A stretch of DNA of 51,293 nt. It comes from Myxococcales bacterium (GTDB lineage Bacteria; Myxococcota_A; Polyangia; Haliangiales; Haliangiaceae). Made by a program: the position numbers and the translations under genes. Location of the stretch: contig JAQBQF010000310.1 of the NCBI GenBank assembly GCA_028287115.1, positions 1-51,293 of the forward strand, in the 5' to 3' direction. Positions 23,701-32,418 of the stretch are shown here, one piece after another (the first letter of the stretch is position 1; each line of letters starts with the position of its first letter). Below the pieces are notes generated by a model. That model was not told the DNA's origin and made no database searches. It saw only the letters and a list, made by a program, of their open reading frames with translations.

Positions 23701-25053
23701 ATGGCGACGGGTTGGGTTTGGTTTGGAGTGGAGCTAGCGGTCGTCACGGCGTCGCGACTGGCCACTGCGCAACAAGCCCCGACGCAACCGGACACGCCGC
23801 CGCCGAAGGCACAGGCGGAGGCCGCCACGACGCCGGCGTTCCCAACGACCGTCGCGCCACCCTCGGCGGCTGCGCCCGCGGCCAAGGTCTCGTTCACCGT
23901 CACGCCGTATGGCCTCATCACCACCGCCGCGGCGTACCTCCTCGGTAACAGCAGCAACAACCCCGATCTTCCCGAGTGGGCGGTCGCCGGCCCGAGCACG
24001 TTCCAGTACACCGCGCGCGAGACGCGCTTCGGGATTCGTGGCTCGTGGGTCACGCCTCCGAGCCAATTCAACGTTCGGAAGGTCGACGGCCTCATCGAGG
24101 CCGACTTCTTCGGCGGATTCGTCGGGCAGGGCCTTGGCTACGTGTTCCCGTTCCCGCGGCTTCGGATCGCCACCGTCACCGCCGAGTGGTGCTCTGTCCG
24201 TTTATCGTTCGGACAGGACTGGGCGGTCCTGGCGCCGCTCAATCCGGCCACGGCGTTCCACACCGCCGTGGCCGGCTTCACCACGAGTGGAAATCTGTGG
24301 GCGCGAATTCCGCAACTCCGCCTCGACGGCATCGTCGAGTTTGGGGGCGAGCCGGCCCATCACACGTGGCGTTTCATCTGGGCCGGTGCGCTCGTCGCGT
24401 CCGTGCAGGCGGATGCGATCTCGGCGCAGGACAGTGTGGTCGCGACCGTCCGTACGCCGGAAGGCGGCGAGCGATCGCTCGCTCCTGCAGGCGAGGCGCG
24501 CATCGCGTTGGGGCGCGATCTGTTCGGCAAGTCCCTCGAGATCGGCATCTCCGGACACCTCGGCAACCGCAACATCCCCTTCGCCACCGGGAGCACCCGC
24601 CAGTTCAACGGCGCCATCGCCGCCGACGTGACGCTACCGCTGCCGGGGCGGCTGTCGCTCGAGGGCGAGGCCTATTGGGGCACCGGGCTCGACGCGTTCT
24701 TCGGCGGCATCAGCCAGGGCATCGCCCACACCACGGACGCGTCCGGCGCCATTACATCGGTCAGCAATAGCATTGCCGACGCCGGCGGATGGGCGCAGGT
24801 GTCGTGGGCTGCCGTCGATTGGCTCACGCTGTACGCCGGCGGTGGTGTCGACAAGCCGAAGCGCGCTGACCTGGTGGCCGCCACGGCGCCGACGAATCGC
24901 ACGCTCAACGAAGCTGTCTATGGCGAGCTGTCCGTCGAGCTCGCGCGTGGTCTCCTGTTCTGGATCGAATACGACTTCATGCATACCGAGTTTCAGGCGG
25001 CACCAACGATACAAACGCACGTGCTCTCGCTGACCGGTCAGCTGACATTCTGA
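23701..25053 (+). CDS. Outer-membrane porin-like beta-barrel protein
   Basis: The ATG at 23701 gives a signal peptide followed by a Gln/Pro/Ala-rich linker of about 50 residues. After that comes a beta-barrel-type sequence with alternating hydrophobic and polar residues, many Gly and aromatics, and a terminal Phe (GQLTF), the usual barrel C-terminus. Segments such as TRFGIRGSW and IEADFFGGF are like DcaP-type trimeric porins. It probably lets small solutes cross the outer membrane. GTG 23668 is an alternative start without a good signal peptide. It converges with the lysyl oxidase gene, 31 bases apart. Confidence 0.75.
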   Translation: MATGWVWFGVELAVVTASRLATAQQAPTQPDTPPPKAQAEAATTPAFPTTVAPPSAAAPAAKVSFTVTPYGLITTAAAYLLGNSSNNPDLPEWAVAGPSTFQYTARETRFGIRGSWVTPPSQFNVRKVDGLIEADFFGGFVGQGLGYVFPFPRLRIATVTAEWCSVRLSFGQDWAVLAPLNPATAFHTAVAGFTTSGNLWARIPQLRLDGIVEFGGEPAHHTWRFIWAGALVASVQADAISAQDSVVATVRTPEGGERSLAPAGEARIALGRDLFGKSLEIGISGHLGNRNIPFATGSTRQFNGAIAADVTLPLPGRLSLEGEAYWGTGLDAFFGGISQGIAHTTDASGAITSVSNSIADAGGWAQVSWAAVDWLTLYAGGGVDKPKRADLVAATAPTNRTLNEAVYGELSVELARGLLFWIEYDFMHTEFQAAPTIQTHVLSLTGQLTF

Positions 25054-25084
25054 AAATACGAACCGGTGTGACGGCCGGGAGGGA

Positions 25085-26026
25085 TTACAGGCACCGCGCG
25101 AAGTGCGCGATCTCCTGCGGCTGGCCGCAACCTTTCGGGCAGACCTCGGTCGTCGTCACCCCCTTGAAGCATTTCGTGCGGTGCGTGCCGTCTGCAGTGC
25201 ACCGGAAGATCGCGTCGGAGCTCGCTGGGCACACCGCGCCGTCGGCGCTCGAGGCCGGCACGTGGACCGCGACGTCGGCGCTGTTGTTGTCGTAATTCAG
25301 CTCGGCGATCATCTTCTCGGGATTGACGCTGACCGACAGCGTGTAGTCGCCGGGCGGCACATCGGTGATGTCGATCCAGTTGCCTTCGGTCGTGCTGTAG
25401 TAAGCGTCGGTCCAGCCGCGGTGCAGTCCCGGGTGATGACAGTACGTGCGCTGCGCGGGTGTCCACGTGTCGGGGAGCGCCGGTTGTCCTTCGAGCGGCT
25501 CGGTCGGGCGCGGTGGCAGCGGTTTGCCGTTGCCCTGGGCGTTGTCCTCGATGCAGAACGATTCTTTGTGACCGATCGCGGCCTCGGTGCCATCGAGGTT
25601 CTTCAGCTTGTAGTCGGCGTAGCCCTTGAAGTGATAGTGGCCATGGCACTCGGCGTACTCGAAGTACTTTGGATCGCCGGTCTCCGGGTTGCCGAGGAAC
25701 AGGTTGCCGGTGCCGATGTTGGTGGTGCTCGTCGTGAACCGCAACAGGCGCCGGAGACCGGGCGCGAGGATCGTGCCTTCGTTGAGCGAGCACGAGTACG
25801 ACGGGACCATGCGCGATTCGATCACGATCGATGACTGCAGGACGCTCGCATTGAGCCGGAGGTCGGGGCACGGGCCGCCGGCGTCGCAGCGATCGAACGG
25901 GCGGATGACGCCGTCTTCTTTGCCGCCGCCGCTCCACGAGTCGTCACCGCTGTTGTCGCCTGGCTCGGCGACCGCACATCCGAACAGGGTCGCCCAAGCC
26001 AGCGCGTAGACAATGCTGTTCGCCAT
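25085..26026 (-). CDS. Lysyl oxidase family lipoprotein
   Basis: A signal peptide with lipobox LFGC is followed by an acidic linker. The body matches lysyl oxidases: the copper-binding block ECHGHYHFKGYADY, KESFCIEDN, the GWTDAYYSTTEGNWIDITD segment and VPPGDYTLSVSVNP, followed by ELNYDNNSADV. In animals these copper amine oxidases oxidise peptidyl lysine and cross-link extracellular proteins; bacterial members are poorly known. A Cys-rich C-terminal extension of about 55 residues (DAIFRCTADGTHRTKCF, CPKGCG) follows the core and is probably disulphide-bonded. Surface attachment by lipid is likely. It stands alone, with convergent and divergent neighbours. Confidence 0.88.
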   Translation of the reverse strand: MANSIVYALAWATLFGCAVAEPGDNSGDDSWSGGGKEDGVIRPFDRCDAGGPCPDLRLNASVLQSSIVIESRMVPSYSCSLNEGTILAPGLRRLLRFTTSTTNIGTGNLFLGNPETGDPKYFEYAECHGHYHFKGYADYKLKNLDGTEAAIGHKESFCIEDNAQGNGKPLPPRPTEPLEGQPALPDTWTPAQRTYCHHPGLHRGWTDAYYSTTEGNWIDITDVPPGDYTLSVSVNPEKMIAELNYDNNSADVAVHVPASSADGAVCPASSDAIFRCTADGTHRTKCFKGVTTTEVCPKGCGQPQEIAHFARCL

Positions 26027-26133
26027 GGTCCGCTGCCATTTGCAAGCAGCGCCCCAGCGGTCGCGCCCGTGAAATCAACAGGTTGCAGCCATGTCTGCAG
26101 TCGCCACGCAACCGGAGTAGCCGGCCACGATTG

Positions 26134-26793
26134 CTACGTGACTGCAGCGCCGGGCACGACGACCTGCAGGATCGCGAACAGCACCTGCGAGAGCAGATCG
26201 CGCAGCGCTGCTCGATCGAGCTGCGGCTTCGCGCACCAGTCGAGCGATGCGCCTTCGACAAAGCCGATCCAGCCGCGGATCGCGGTCTGGAATTTCAGAT
26301 CTTTGACGAGCAGCGGCGCGAACGCGGTGTCGTCGAGGAAGTTGTCGAACAGTCGCTTGCGAGTGCCTTCGATCACCTGCGCGACTTCTGGATCGGAGCC
26401 GATCCCGCCGCGCATGAGCGAGACGAATGCGCGCGAGTGTTGCCAGATGTGATCGAGGTACGCATCGAGGCCGGCGCGCACGCGCTCGGCAGGAGTCAGG
26501 TTCTGCGGCACGGTCGTCACGCGCTCGACGAGCTCGTTCGCGATCTCCGTCAGCCCTGCGACGTAGAGATCGCGCTTGGTCGGAAAGTAGTGATAGAGGA
26601 GGCCCTTCGAGATCTTTGCTTCGCGGGCGAGATCGTCGATCGAGACCTCGTCGTACGAGCGATCGGAGAAGGCTTTTCGCGCGAGCTGCAGGAGTTGCGC
26701 GCGGCGCTCGTCGTTCTCGAGCCGGATCCGCCGCCGCGGCCGCGATGCGGCAACGGCACGTATCAGCTTACGAACGGCGCGGCGAGGAGGCAC
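26134..26793 (-). CDS. TetR/AcrR-family transcriptional regulator
   Basis: The 219-residue protein has an Arg-rich N-terminal arm and the TetR DNA-binding domain at about 30-80 (ARKAFSDRSYDEVSIDDLAREAKISKGLLYHYF, seen in part as YDEVSIDDLA and SKGLLYHYF). A helical ligand-binding domain follows. It is divergent from the metal-dependent hydrolase/SDR operon, and the 21-bp dyad at 26827-26847 lies between the two starts, so it very probably represses that operon and itself. The inducer is unknown; a fatty-acid-like or steroid-like compound would fit its neighbours (inference). The start is a GTG. Confidence 0.92.
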   Translation of the reverse strand: MPPRRAVRKLIRAVAASRPRRRIRLENDERRAQLLQLARKAFSDRSYDEVSIDDLAREAKISKGLLYHYFPTKRDLYVAGLTEIANELVERVTTVPQNLTPAERVRAGLDAYLDHIWQHSRAFVSLMRGGIGSDPEVAQVIEGTRKRLFDNFLDDTAFAPLLVKDLKFQTAIRGWIGFVEGASLDWCAKPQLDRAALRDLLSQVLFAILQVVVPGAAVT

Positions 26794-26826
26794 TGAATAC
26801 GCTTACCACAGCGCGATGACAAGACG

Positions 26827-26847
26827 CTATTGACTGATGGTCAATAG
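26827..26847. promoter_or_regulatory. TetR-type operator
   Basis: CTATTGAC-TGATG-GTCAATAG is a perfect 8-5-8 inverted repeat. It lies 33 bases from the TetR start and 7-20 bases before the candidate starts of the divergent hydrolase gene. The TTGAC/GTCAA half-sites are typical for TetR regulators. Confidence 0.8.
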
Positions 26848-26854
26848 ATGCCCT

Positions 26855-27673
26855 ATGCTGAAAACCATGACGACACCCATCGTGCGCGATTACGACGACG
26901 ATCTGTCGGCCGTGCCCCGCCACTGGCTCGGTGGAAATGTGGCTGCGACCGCGATCTCGAACGGGATCAACATGCTGTTCCCGCATGGCGAGCGGTTCTT
27001 CGTACGCTCCGTCAATCACTTCATCGATCGGGTCAAGACTCCCGAGCTCAAGCGCCAGGTCCGCGCGTTCTTCCAGCAGGAGGGTCGGCACGCCAGCGCT
27101 CACGACGACTTCAACGAAGTGCTCAGGCAGCAAGGTTTCGAGATCGACGCGTTCCTCGACGCCTACCAGAAGATCTCGCTGTGGATCGAGAAGCGCGTCC
27201 CCGCGAAGCTCAACCTCGCGGGCACGGCGGCGGCCGAGCACTTCACCGCGATCCTCGCAGATGGCGCGTTCACCCAGGGCGTCCTCGACGAGCTCGATCC
27301 CAAGATGAAGCGGCTGCTCGCGTGGCACGCGGCCGAAGAGATCGAGCACAAGGCCGTCGCGTACGACGTGCTCCAAGAAGTCGATCCGTCTTATCTGCTG
27401 CGCGTCGCCGGGCTCGTCTACGCGACGACGCTGCTCGGCGGCTTCTGGCTATGGGCCACGATCGTGCTCGCGGGCCAGGAGAAGCTGACCCCGGCGACCT
27501 TCTTCCGGAATCTCGGGCAAGAGCGCAATCGCAATCCGGTCCTCCGGCGTGTGTTCCTCACCGGCATCCGCCAGTACGTCGGGCGCAAATTTCATCCTCG
27601 GGACAACGCGAACGAACACATCGCAGAGCAATGGTTCGCAGCGAACGGGCTCGCGATGCCGAGCGCAGCATAG
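26855..27673 (+). CDS. Predicted metal-dependent hydrolase (PF10118 family)
   Basis: The protein has about 272 residues from ATG 26855; ATG 26867 would remove four. It matches the family of COG3687-type proteins throughout: RHWLGGNVAATAISNGINMLFPHGERFFVRSV, read here in its parts NVAATAISNG and FPHGERFF, then FFQQEGRHASAH and HAAEEIEHKAVAYDVL. The His and Glu residues in the last two blocks resemble a di-iron or other metal centre within a helical bundle. A hydrophobic stretch (LVYATTLLGGFWLW) suggests membrane contact. The gene is followed by an SDR 9 bases later and is probably controlled by the divergent TetR regulator. Confidence 0.85.
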   Translation: MLKTMTTPIVRDYDDDLSAVPRHWLGGNVAATAISNGINMLFPHGERFFVRSVNHFIDRVKTPELKRQVRAFFQQEGRHASAHDDFNEVLRQQGFEIDAFLDAYQKISLWIEKRVPAKLNLAGTAAAEHFTAILADGAFTQGVLDELDPKMKRLLAWHAAEEIEHKAVAYDVLQEVDPSYLLRVAGLVYATTLLGGFWLWATIVLAGQEKLTPATFFRNLGQERNRNPVLRRVFLTGIRQYVGRKFHPRDNANEHIAEQWFAANGLAMPSAA

Positions 27674-27682
27674 GATACCGTC

Positions 27683-28513
27683 ATGAAAGAGCGGATGAGC
27701 GAGCGAATGGGCGACCGGGTCGTCGTCGTCACCGGGGCAGGGAGTGGCATCGGCCGCGCGACGGCACTCGCGTTTGCAAAGGCGGGCGCCCGGCTCGCGG
27801 TCTGCGATCTCGATCAGGCGCGCCTCGATGCGCTCGCGACCGAGCTCGGAGATCGCGCGTTGCTCGTCCGCCGTGTCGATGTCTCCGATCGCGCGCAGAT
27901 GGCCGCGTTTGCAGATGCCGTGCACGCGCTGGTCCCGGCGGCCGACGTGATCGTCAACAACGCCGGTGTCGGCCTCGGCGGCAGCTTCCTCGATACATCG
28001 CTCGATGACTGGGATTGGCTGCTCGGCGTGAACCTGCGCGGGGTCGTGCACGGCTGCCATTTCTTCGTTCCGAAGATGGTCGCGCGTGGCGCGGGCGGTC
28101 ACGTCGTCAACGTGTCGAGCATCCTCGGCATCTATCCGGCGCCGAACGTCACCGCGTACGTCGCGAGCAAGTTCGCGGTGCGCGGCCTCTCGCAATCGTT
28201 GCGCGCCGAGCTCGAGCCGCACAACATCGGCGTTACCGCGATCTGTCCCGGCATGATCGCCACCTCGATCATCGACGATGGTCGAATGACCGGCGCGATA
28301 GGTTCGCGCAAGTCGGCGGTCTCGAGCACGTTCCGCTCGCGCGGCGCACCCGCGACCAAAGTCGCCGAGGCGATCTTGGACGCGGTCCGCACGAATCCGG
28401 CGATTCGTCCGGTCGGAACCGATGCGTGGGCGATCTACGCGCTCGGTCGCGTTGCACCACGCACGTTGCATCGCCTCGCGGGCACGCTGCAGCGACGGTT
28501 CGGCGCGTCGTAG
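27683..28513 (+). CDS. Short-chain dehydrogenase/reductase
   Basis: A classical SDR of 276 residues: NAD(P)-binding TGAGSGIGRA, DVSD, the NNAGV segment and the catalytic Ser-Tyr-Lys set in VNVSSILGIY and YVASKFAV. Asp at the end of the second strand (VCDLDQ) suggests NAD(H) preference. A C-terminal extension with Arg and hydrophobic residues (LGRVAPRTLHRLAGTL) may bind the membrane. It sits 9 bases after the metal-dependent hydrolase gene in one operon, and its stop abuts that of the convergent peroxidase gene. Confidence 0.92.
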   Translation: MKERMSERMGDRVVVVTGAGSGIGRATALAFAKAGARLAVCDLDQARLDALATELGDRALLVRRVDVSDRAQMAAFADAVHALVPAADVIVNNAGVGLGGSFLDTSLDDWDWLLGVNLRGVVHGCHFFVPKMVARGAGGHVVNVSSILGIYPAPNVTAYVASKFAVRGLSQSLRAELEPHNIGVTAICPGMIATSIIDDGRMTGAIGSRKSAVSSTFRSRGAPATKVAEAILDAVRTNPAIRPVGTDAWAIYALGRVAPRTLHRLAGTLQRRFGAS

Positions 28514-29887
28514 TTACTTCGACGTATCGACGAGCAGCGAATCCGCGACCGGATCGCCGGTCAGCGACTTCAACAGCTCGACAAGATCCGTCTTGTCCTG
28601 CGCCGACAGCGTGAGCGGGCCGATCAGCGAATCCTTCACGACACCGCTCGTGCCCGGATCGCCGCCGCCCTGATCGTAGAAGTCGATCACCTGGGCGAGC
28701 GTTGCCAACTGACCGGCGTGCATGAACTGTCCGGACATCGCGACGTTGCGCAGCGTCGGTGTCCTGAACTGGCCCTTCTGCGTCGCGTCCTGCGCGAGCG
28801 CCGTGAGCTTGCCGGTACTCGTGTCATCGCTATAGACACCGTTCGTGTTGAACGCGCTCGCGAGCAACGGTGGCACGTCCTGATAGCGGCCGAGATCGGT
28901 CGCAGGCACGTGTGCGCCGGTCTGTGGCACCACGAGCGCGTGGAACTGGCCATCCGAGAAGCTCGGTCCGCTGTGGCACGTGACGCATTCCTTGCCGAGG
29001 AACAGCTTGATCCCGCGGATCGCGGAGATGCTGATCGCGGTGGTGTCACCCGCGACGAATCGATCGAACGCGGAGTTGCCGCTGGTCAGCTTGCGGAGAT
29101 ACGCCGCGAGCGCCTTGCCGTAGTTTGCGAAGATCCGATTCACGATCGCCTGATCGGCTGCAGTCATGCCCTCCCACGCGGCATCGGGATCCGCGGGGAG
29201 AGCTTTCGGCTTGCCGCTCGCCGGGAACCGCGCGGCATCGGTCGCAGCGGGATCGAGCGATGGATCGAGCGCGACCGGGAACACCGCGTTGTACTCGGTG
29301 CGGTACTTCGCATACAGCATGTGCGCGATCTGGAGCCGCGAGCTCTTCATGATCTTCGCATTCTCGGAGACCGCGAGCGGCAGCGACCACTGCGAGTCGA
29401 ACCGGCCGCCCCAGTTTGTCCATTTCAGATACGAAGAGTTGATGATGCCGAGCGCGTTGCGCGTCCCGAAATCGGTGCCGAGCGACACGTTGTTCGTCGG
29501 CGCCGAACGCAGATCGACCATCGTTTCGCTGCTGACCGCGTGACACGAAGCGCACGAGACCTTGCCGGCCTCGCCGACCATGCCGAGGCCGCCGTTCGTG
29601 CCGTCGTCACCAACCGCGAGCGGACCGGAGTAGCTCTTGTCGAAGAAGAGCTTCTGCCCGAGCGCGGCGGCTTGCGTGCTGTTCGCGAACGCGTTCGTGG
29701 TGTCGGCCGGAACCGCCGGAAGCGGCGATAGCAGATGAATCGCGGCCTTCTCCGCGGACGTGAGCAACTCCGGCGGTGCGTCCGGTGTTGGCGCCGCATC
29801 GGCGGCGACGTGCGCGTCGGGCTGTTGTGGGTGCTCGTCACCTCCGCACGCGACGAGCACGATCAAGCTACTTGCAAGTACCCTCAT
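28514..29887 (-). CDS. Di-heme cytochrome c peroxidase (MauG/CcpA-like) lipoprotein
   Basis: The ATG at 29887 starts a lipoprotein signal (VLVACGGDE) with an Asp/Ala/Pro linker, for 457 residues in all. Two c-type haem sites are present, CASCH at 112-116 and CVTCH at 301-305. Around them are the family segments LGQKLFFDKSYSG, RNALGIINSSYLKWTNWGGR and FRTPTLRNVAMSGQFMHAG. These are usual for bacterial di-haem peroxidases, which reduce hydrogen peroxide in the periplasm or, in MauG, oxidise a protein substrate. The final GPLTLSAQDKTDLVELLKSLTGD also matches the family. It converges directly with the SDR gene. Confidence 0.93.
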   Translation of the reverse strand: MRVLASSLIVLVACGGDEHPQQPDAHVAADAAPTPDAPPELLTSAEKAAIHLLSPLPAVPADTTNAFANSTQAAALGQKLFFDKSYSGPLAVGDDGTNGGLGMVGEAGKVSCASCHAVSSETMVDLRSAPTNNVSLGTDFGTRNALGIINSSYLKWTNWGGRFDSQWSLPLAVSENAKIMKSSRLQIAHMLYAKYRTEYNAVFPVALDPSLDPAATDAARFPASGKPKALPADPDAAWEGMTAADQAIVNRIFANYGKALAAYLRKLTSGNSAFDRFVAGDTTAISISAIRGIKLFLGKECVTCHSGPSFSDGQFHALVVPQTGAHVPATDLGRYQDVPPLLASAFNTNGVYSDDTSTGKLTALAQDATQKGQFRTPTLRNVAMSGQFMHAGQLATLAQVIDFYDQGGGDPGTSGVVKDSLIGPLTLSAQDKTDLVELLKSLTGDPVADSLLVDTSK

Positions 29888-30060
29888 GAATCCTCCCCAG
29901 ACCGAGCGAGTTTGGGGCTCGGCTGCCGGGCAGCAGCTAGCAAGGGCGACGCCAAGCGAGGCCGCGAAGAAACGTGCCTCCCACCGGCAAGACTTGCTCG
30001 CGCTCGGCAAATCTTGCCGGCCTAAATCACCGAGACGCGCGCCACTGCTAATGTTGCCGC

Positions 30061-30723
30061 GTGACGTTCACCGGCTTCGATCGCACGGCGCCCCAGTTCT
30101 TTCACGAGCTCACGGCCGAGATGAATCGCGTGTGGTTCACGGCGAACAAGGAGCGGTACGAGGCGCTCTGGGTGCAGCCGATGACCGCGCTGCTCGAGGA
30201 CGTCACCGGCCGGCTCGGCAAGGTGTACGCGCCGATGAAGCTCGGCAAGCCGAAGCTGTTCCGGATCTACCGCGACACGCGCTTCTCGAAGGACAAGACC
30301 CCGTACAAGACCCACTGTGCCGGCGTGATTCCGACCCGCAAAGGCGCCGCGGCGATGTACGTCCACCTCGGGCTCGACGAAGAGTTCATCGGCGTTGGAT
30401 CGTACTTCTTCGATGACAAGCAGCTCGTGAAGTGGCGCAAGCTCGTCGCAGCGGACAAGACCGGTAAGGAGATCGCCGGCATCGTCGGCAAGCTGCGCAA
30501 GGCGAAGTATCCGGTGAACGGTCACGATAGCTACAAGAAAGTCCCGAAGGGCTTCGCGCCCGATCATCCCCGTGCGGAGCTCTTGAAGATGCGAGGCCTG
30601 ACCGCCGGGTTTCCCGCGATCCCCAAGGGCCTGCTGCACAAACCGGGGCTCTCGAGCTGGCTCGTCGAGCACGCCCGAGCGACCGCTCCGATGGTGAAGT
30701 GGCTGTTCCGCCACGGCTGCTGA
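30061..30723 (+). CDS. DUF2461 family protein
   Basis: The GTG at 30061 begins a 220-residue protein that matches DUF2461/TIGR02453 throughout: FFHELTAEMNRVWFTANKERYEAL, read in parts as NRVWFTANKERYE, then FRIYRDTRFSKDKTPYKTH and the GSYFFDDKQLVKWRK segment. The function of the family is unknown. It lies 59 bases before the tyrosine catabolic genes on the same strand; whether it belongs to that operon cannot be told. Confidence 0.88.
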   Translation: MTFTGFDRTAPQFFHELTAEMNRVWFTANKERYEALWVQPMTALLEDVTGRLGKVYAPMKLGKPKLFRIYRDTRFSKDKTPYKTHCAGVIPTRKGAAAMYVHLGLDEEFIGVGSYFFDDKQLVKWRKLVAADKTGKEIAGIVGKLRKAKYPVNGHDSYKKVPKGFAPDHPRAELLKMRGLTAGFPAIPKGLLHKPGLSSWLVEHARATAPMVKWLFRHGC

Positions 30724-30782
30724 TGACGCACCGCATCCGCCCCCCGGTTGACCACCTAGCTCCGTCGACATAAGGTGCCGGC

Positions 30783-31772
30783 GTGAAGCTTGCGACTCTC
30801 CGCGATGGCTCCCGTGATGGCCGGCTCCTCGTCGTGCGCAAGGATGGCGAGGCCGGGGCACCTGCACCAGACGCATGGCCCACGTTGCAGCGGGCCCTCG
30901 ATGACTGGGACGCGGCCGAACCCGCGTTGCGCGCGATCTCCGATCAGCTCGCCACCGGTGCGACCGATGGCATGACGATCGACCCGCATCGCCTGGGTGC
31001 GCCGCTCCCGCGCGCCTACGAATGGGTCGATGGCTCGGCATTCCTCAATCACGTGATCCTCGTCCGCAAGGCACGCGGCGCGGAACCTCCTAAGACCCTC
31101 GAGAGCGATCCGTTGATCTATCAAGGCGGCTCCGGCGATCTACTCGGTCCGCGCGATCCGATCGAGCTGCACGATCCGGCATGGGGTCTCGATTTCGAAT
31201 CCGAGGTCTGTGCGATCCTCGGCGACACGCCGATCGGCACGCGCGCGTCGGAGGCGCAAGCCTGCGTGCGGCTGCTCGTGCTCGCGAACGACTGCACGCT
31301 CCGCAACCTGATCCCCGACGAGCTCGCGAAGGGCTTCGGCTTCTTCCAGAGCAAGCCGGCGACCGCATTCTCGCCTTTCGCCGTGACGCCCGACGAGCTA
31401 GGCGGCTCCTGGCGAGGTGGCCGGCTTCACGTGCGCGTCCGCTCGACGTACAACGAGAAGATCGTCGGTGACTGCGAAGCAGGTCCGGAGATGCACTTCT
31501 CGTTCTTCGATCTGGTCGGTCACATCGCGAAGACGCGCCGGTTCACCGCGGGCACGATCCTCGGCAGCGGGACGGTCTCGAACGCGGATCGCGCGCGCGG
31601 CATCTCGTGTCTCGCCGAGCGCAGAATGATCGAGACGATCGAGACCGGCAAGCCGGCGACCCCGTTCATGTCGGTCGGCGATCGAATCGAGATCGAAGCG
31701 TTCGACGGCGCGCTCGTCAGCCCGTTTGGCAAGATCGATCAACGCGTCGTCGCGGCAGGAAAGCCCAGATGA
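30783..31772 (+). CDS. Fumarylacetoacetate hydrolase family protein
   Basis: A 329-residue FAH-family enzyme from a GTG start. The metal site is seen in LDFESEVCAILGDTP, with further conserved segments LLVLANDCTLRNLIP, FFQSKPATAFSPFAVTP and FTAGTILGSGTVSN. In this context it should be the fumarylacetoacetase that splits fumarylacetoacetate to fumarate and acetoacetate, the last step of tyrosine breakdown. The bacterial two-domain form is shorter than the animal enzyme, as here. Its stop overlaps the start of the isomerase gene (ATGA), which shows coupled translation in a four-gene operon. Confidence 0.9.
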   Translation: MKLATLRDGSRDGRLLVVRKDGEAGAPAPDAWPTLQRALDDWDAAEPALRAISDQLATGATDGMTIDPHRLGAPLPRAYEWVDGSAFLNHVILVRKARGAEPPKTLESDPLIYQGGSGDLLGPRDPIELHDPAWGLDFESEVCAILGDTPIGTRASEAQACVRLLVLANDCTLRNLIPDELAKGFGFFQSKPATAFSPFAVTPDELGGSWRGGRLHVRVRSTYNEKIVGDCEAGPEMHFSFFDLVGHIAKTRRFTAGTILGSGTVSNADRARGISCLAERRMIETIETGKPATPFMSVGDRIEIEAFDGALVSPFGKIDQRVVAAGKPR

Positions 31773-32416
31773 AGCTCGTCCTCCATAACTACTGGCGCTC
31801 GTCGGCGAGTCACCGCGTGCGGATCGCGCTCGGCCTCAAGCAGATTCCGTACGAGTACGTCGTCGTCAACATCGTGCAACGCGCACAACATGCCGAGGCC
31901 TATCGCGCGAAGAACCCGATGGCGCAGGTGCCGACGTTCGAGATCACCGAAGACGATGGCACCGTGCATTCGATCGTGCAGTCGCTGCCGATCCTCGAAT
32001 ATCTCGAAGAGCGCTGGCCGACCCCGGCGATCTTGCCGAAGGATCCGTATCTGCGCGCGCGCACGCGTTCGCTCGCCGAGATCGTCAACTCCGGGATCCA
32101 GCCGATGCAGAATCTCTCGACGACGAACAAGCTCAAGGCGCTCGGCGCGGACGATGCTGCTTGGGTGCGAGGCTTCGTCGCCGATGGGCTCGCCGCGTTC
32201 GAACAGTCCGCCCGCGACATCGCCGGCAAGTTCTGCGTCGGTGATTCGCCGACCATCGCAGACTGCTGCCTCGTTCCGCAGCTCGCCTCGGCGCGGCGGT
32301 TCGGCGTCGACCTCGCCGGTCGCACGCTGCTCCTCGAGATCGAAGAGCGCTGCCTCGCGTTGCCCGCGTTCGCCATCGCCATGCCCGATCAACAGCCCGA
32401 TGCCGTGAGGAACTGA
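31769..32416 (+). CDS. maiA: Maleylacetoacetate isomerase (zeta-class GST)
   Basis: The 215-residue protein has the zeta-class active-site segment as YWRSSASHRVRIAL (the family usually has SSCS; Ala replaces the Cys here), followed by NPMAQVPTFE and QSLPILEYLEERWP. It is an N-terminal thioredoxin fold with a helical C-terminal domain (GDSPTIADCCLVPQL). It isomerises maleylacetoacetate to fumarylacetoacetate with glutathione or another thiol. The ATG overlaps the stop of the hydrolase gene, and the HPPD gene starts 2 bases after its own stop. Confidence 0.93.
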   Translation: MKLVLHNYWRSSASHRVRIALGLKQIPYEYVVVNIVQRAQHAEAYRAKNPMAQVPTFEITEDDGTVHSIVQSLPILEYLEERWPTPAILPKDPYLRARTRSLAEIVNSGIQPMQNLSTTNKLKALGADDAAWVRGFVADGLAAFEQSARDIAGKFCVGDSPTIADCCLVPQLASARRFGVDLAGRTLLLEIEERCLALPAFAIAMPDQQPDAVRN

Positions 32417-32418
32417 TC

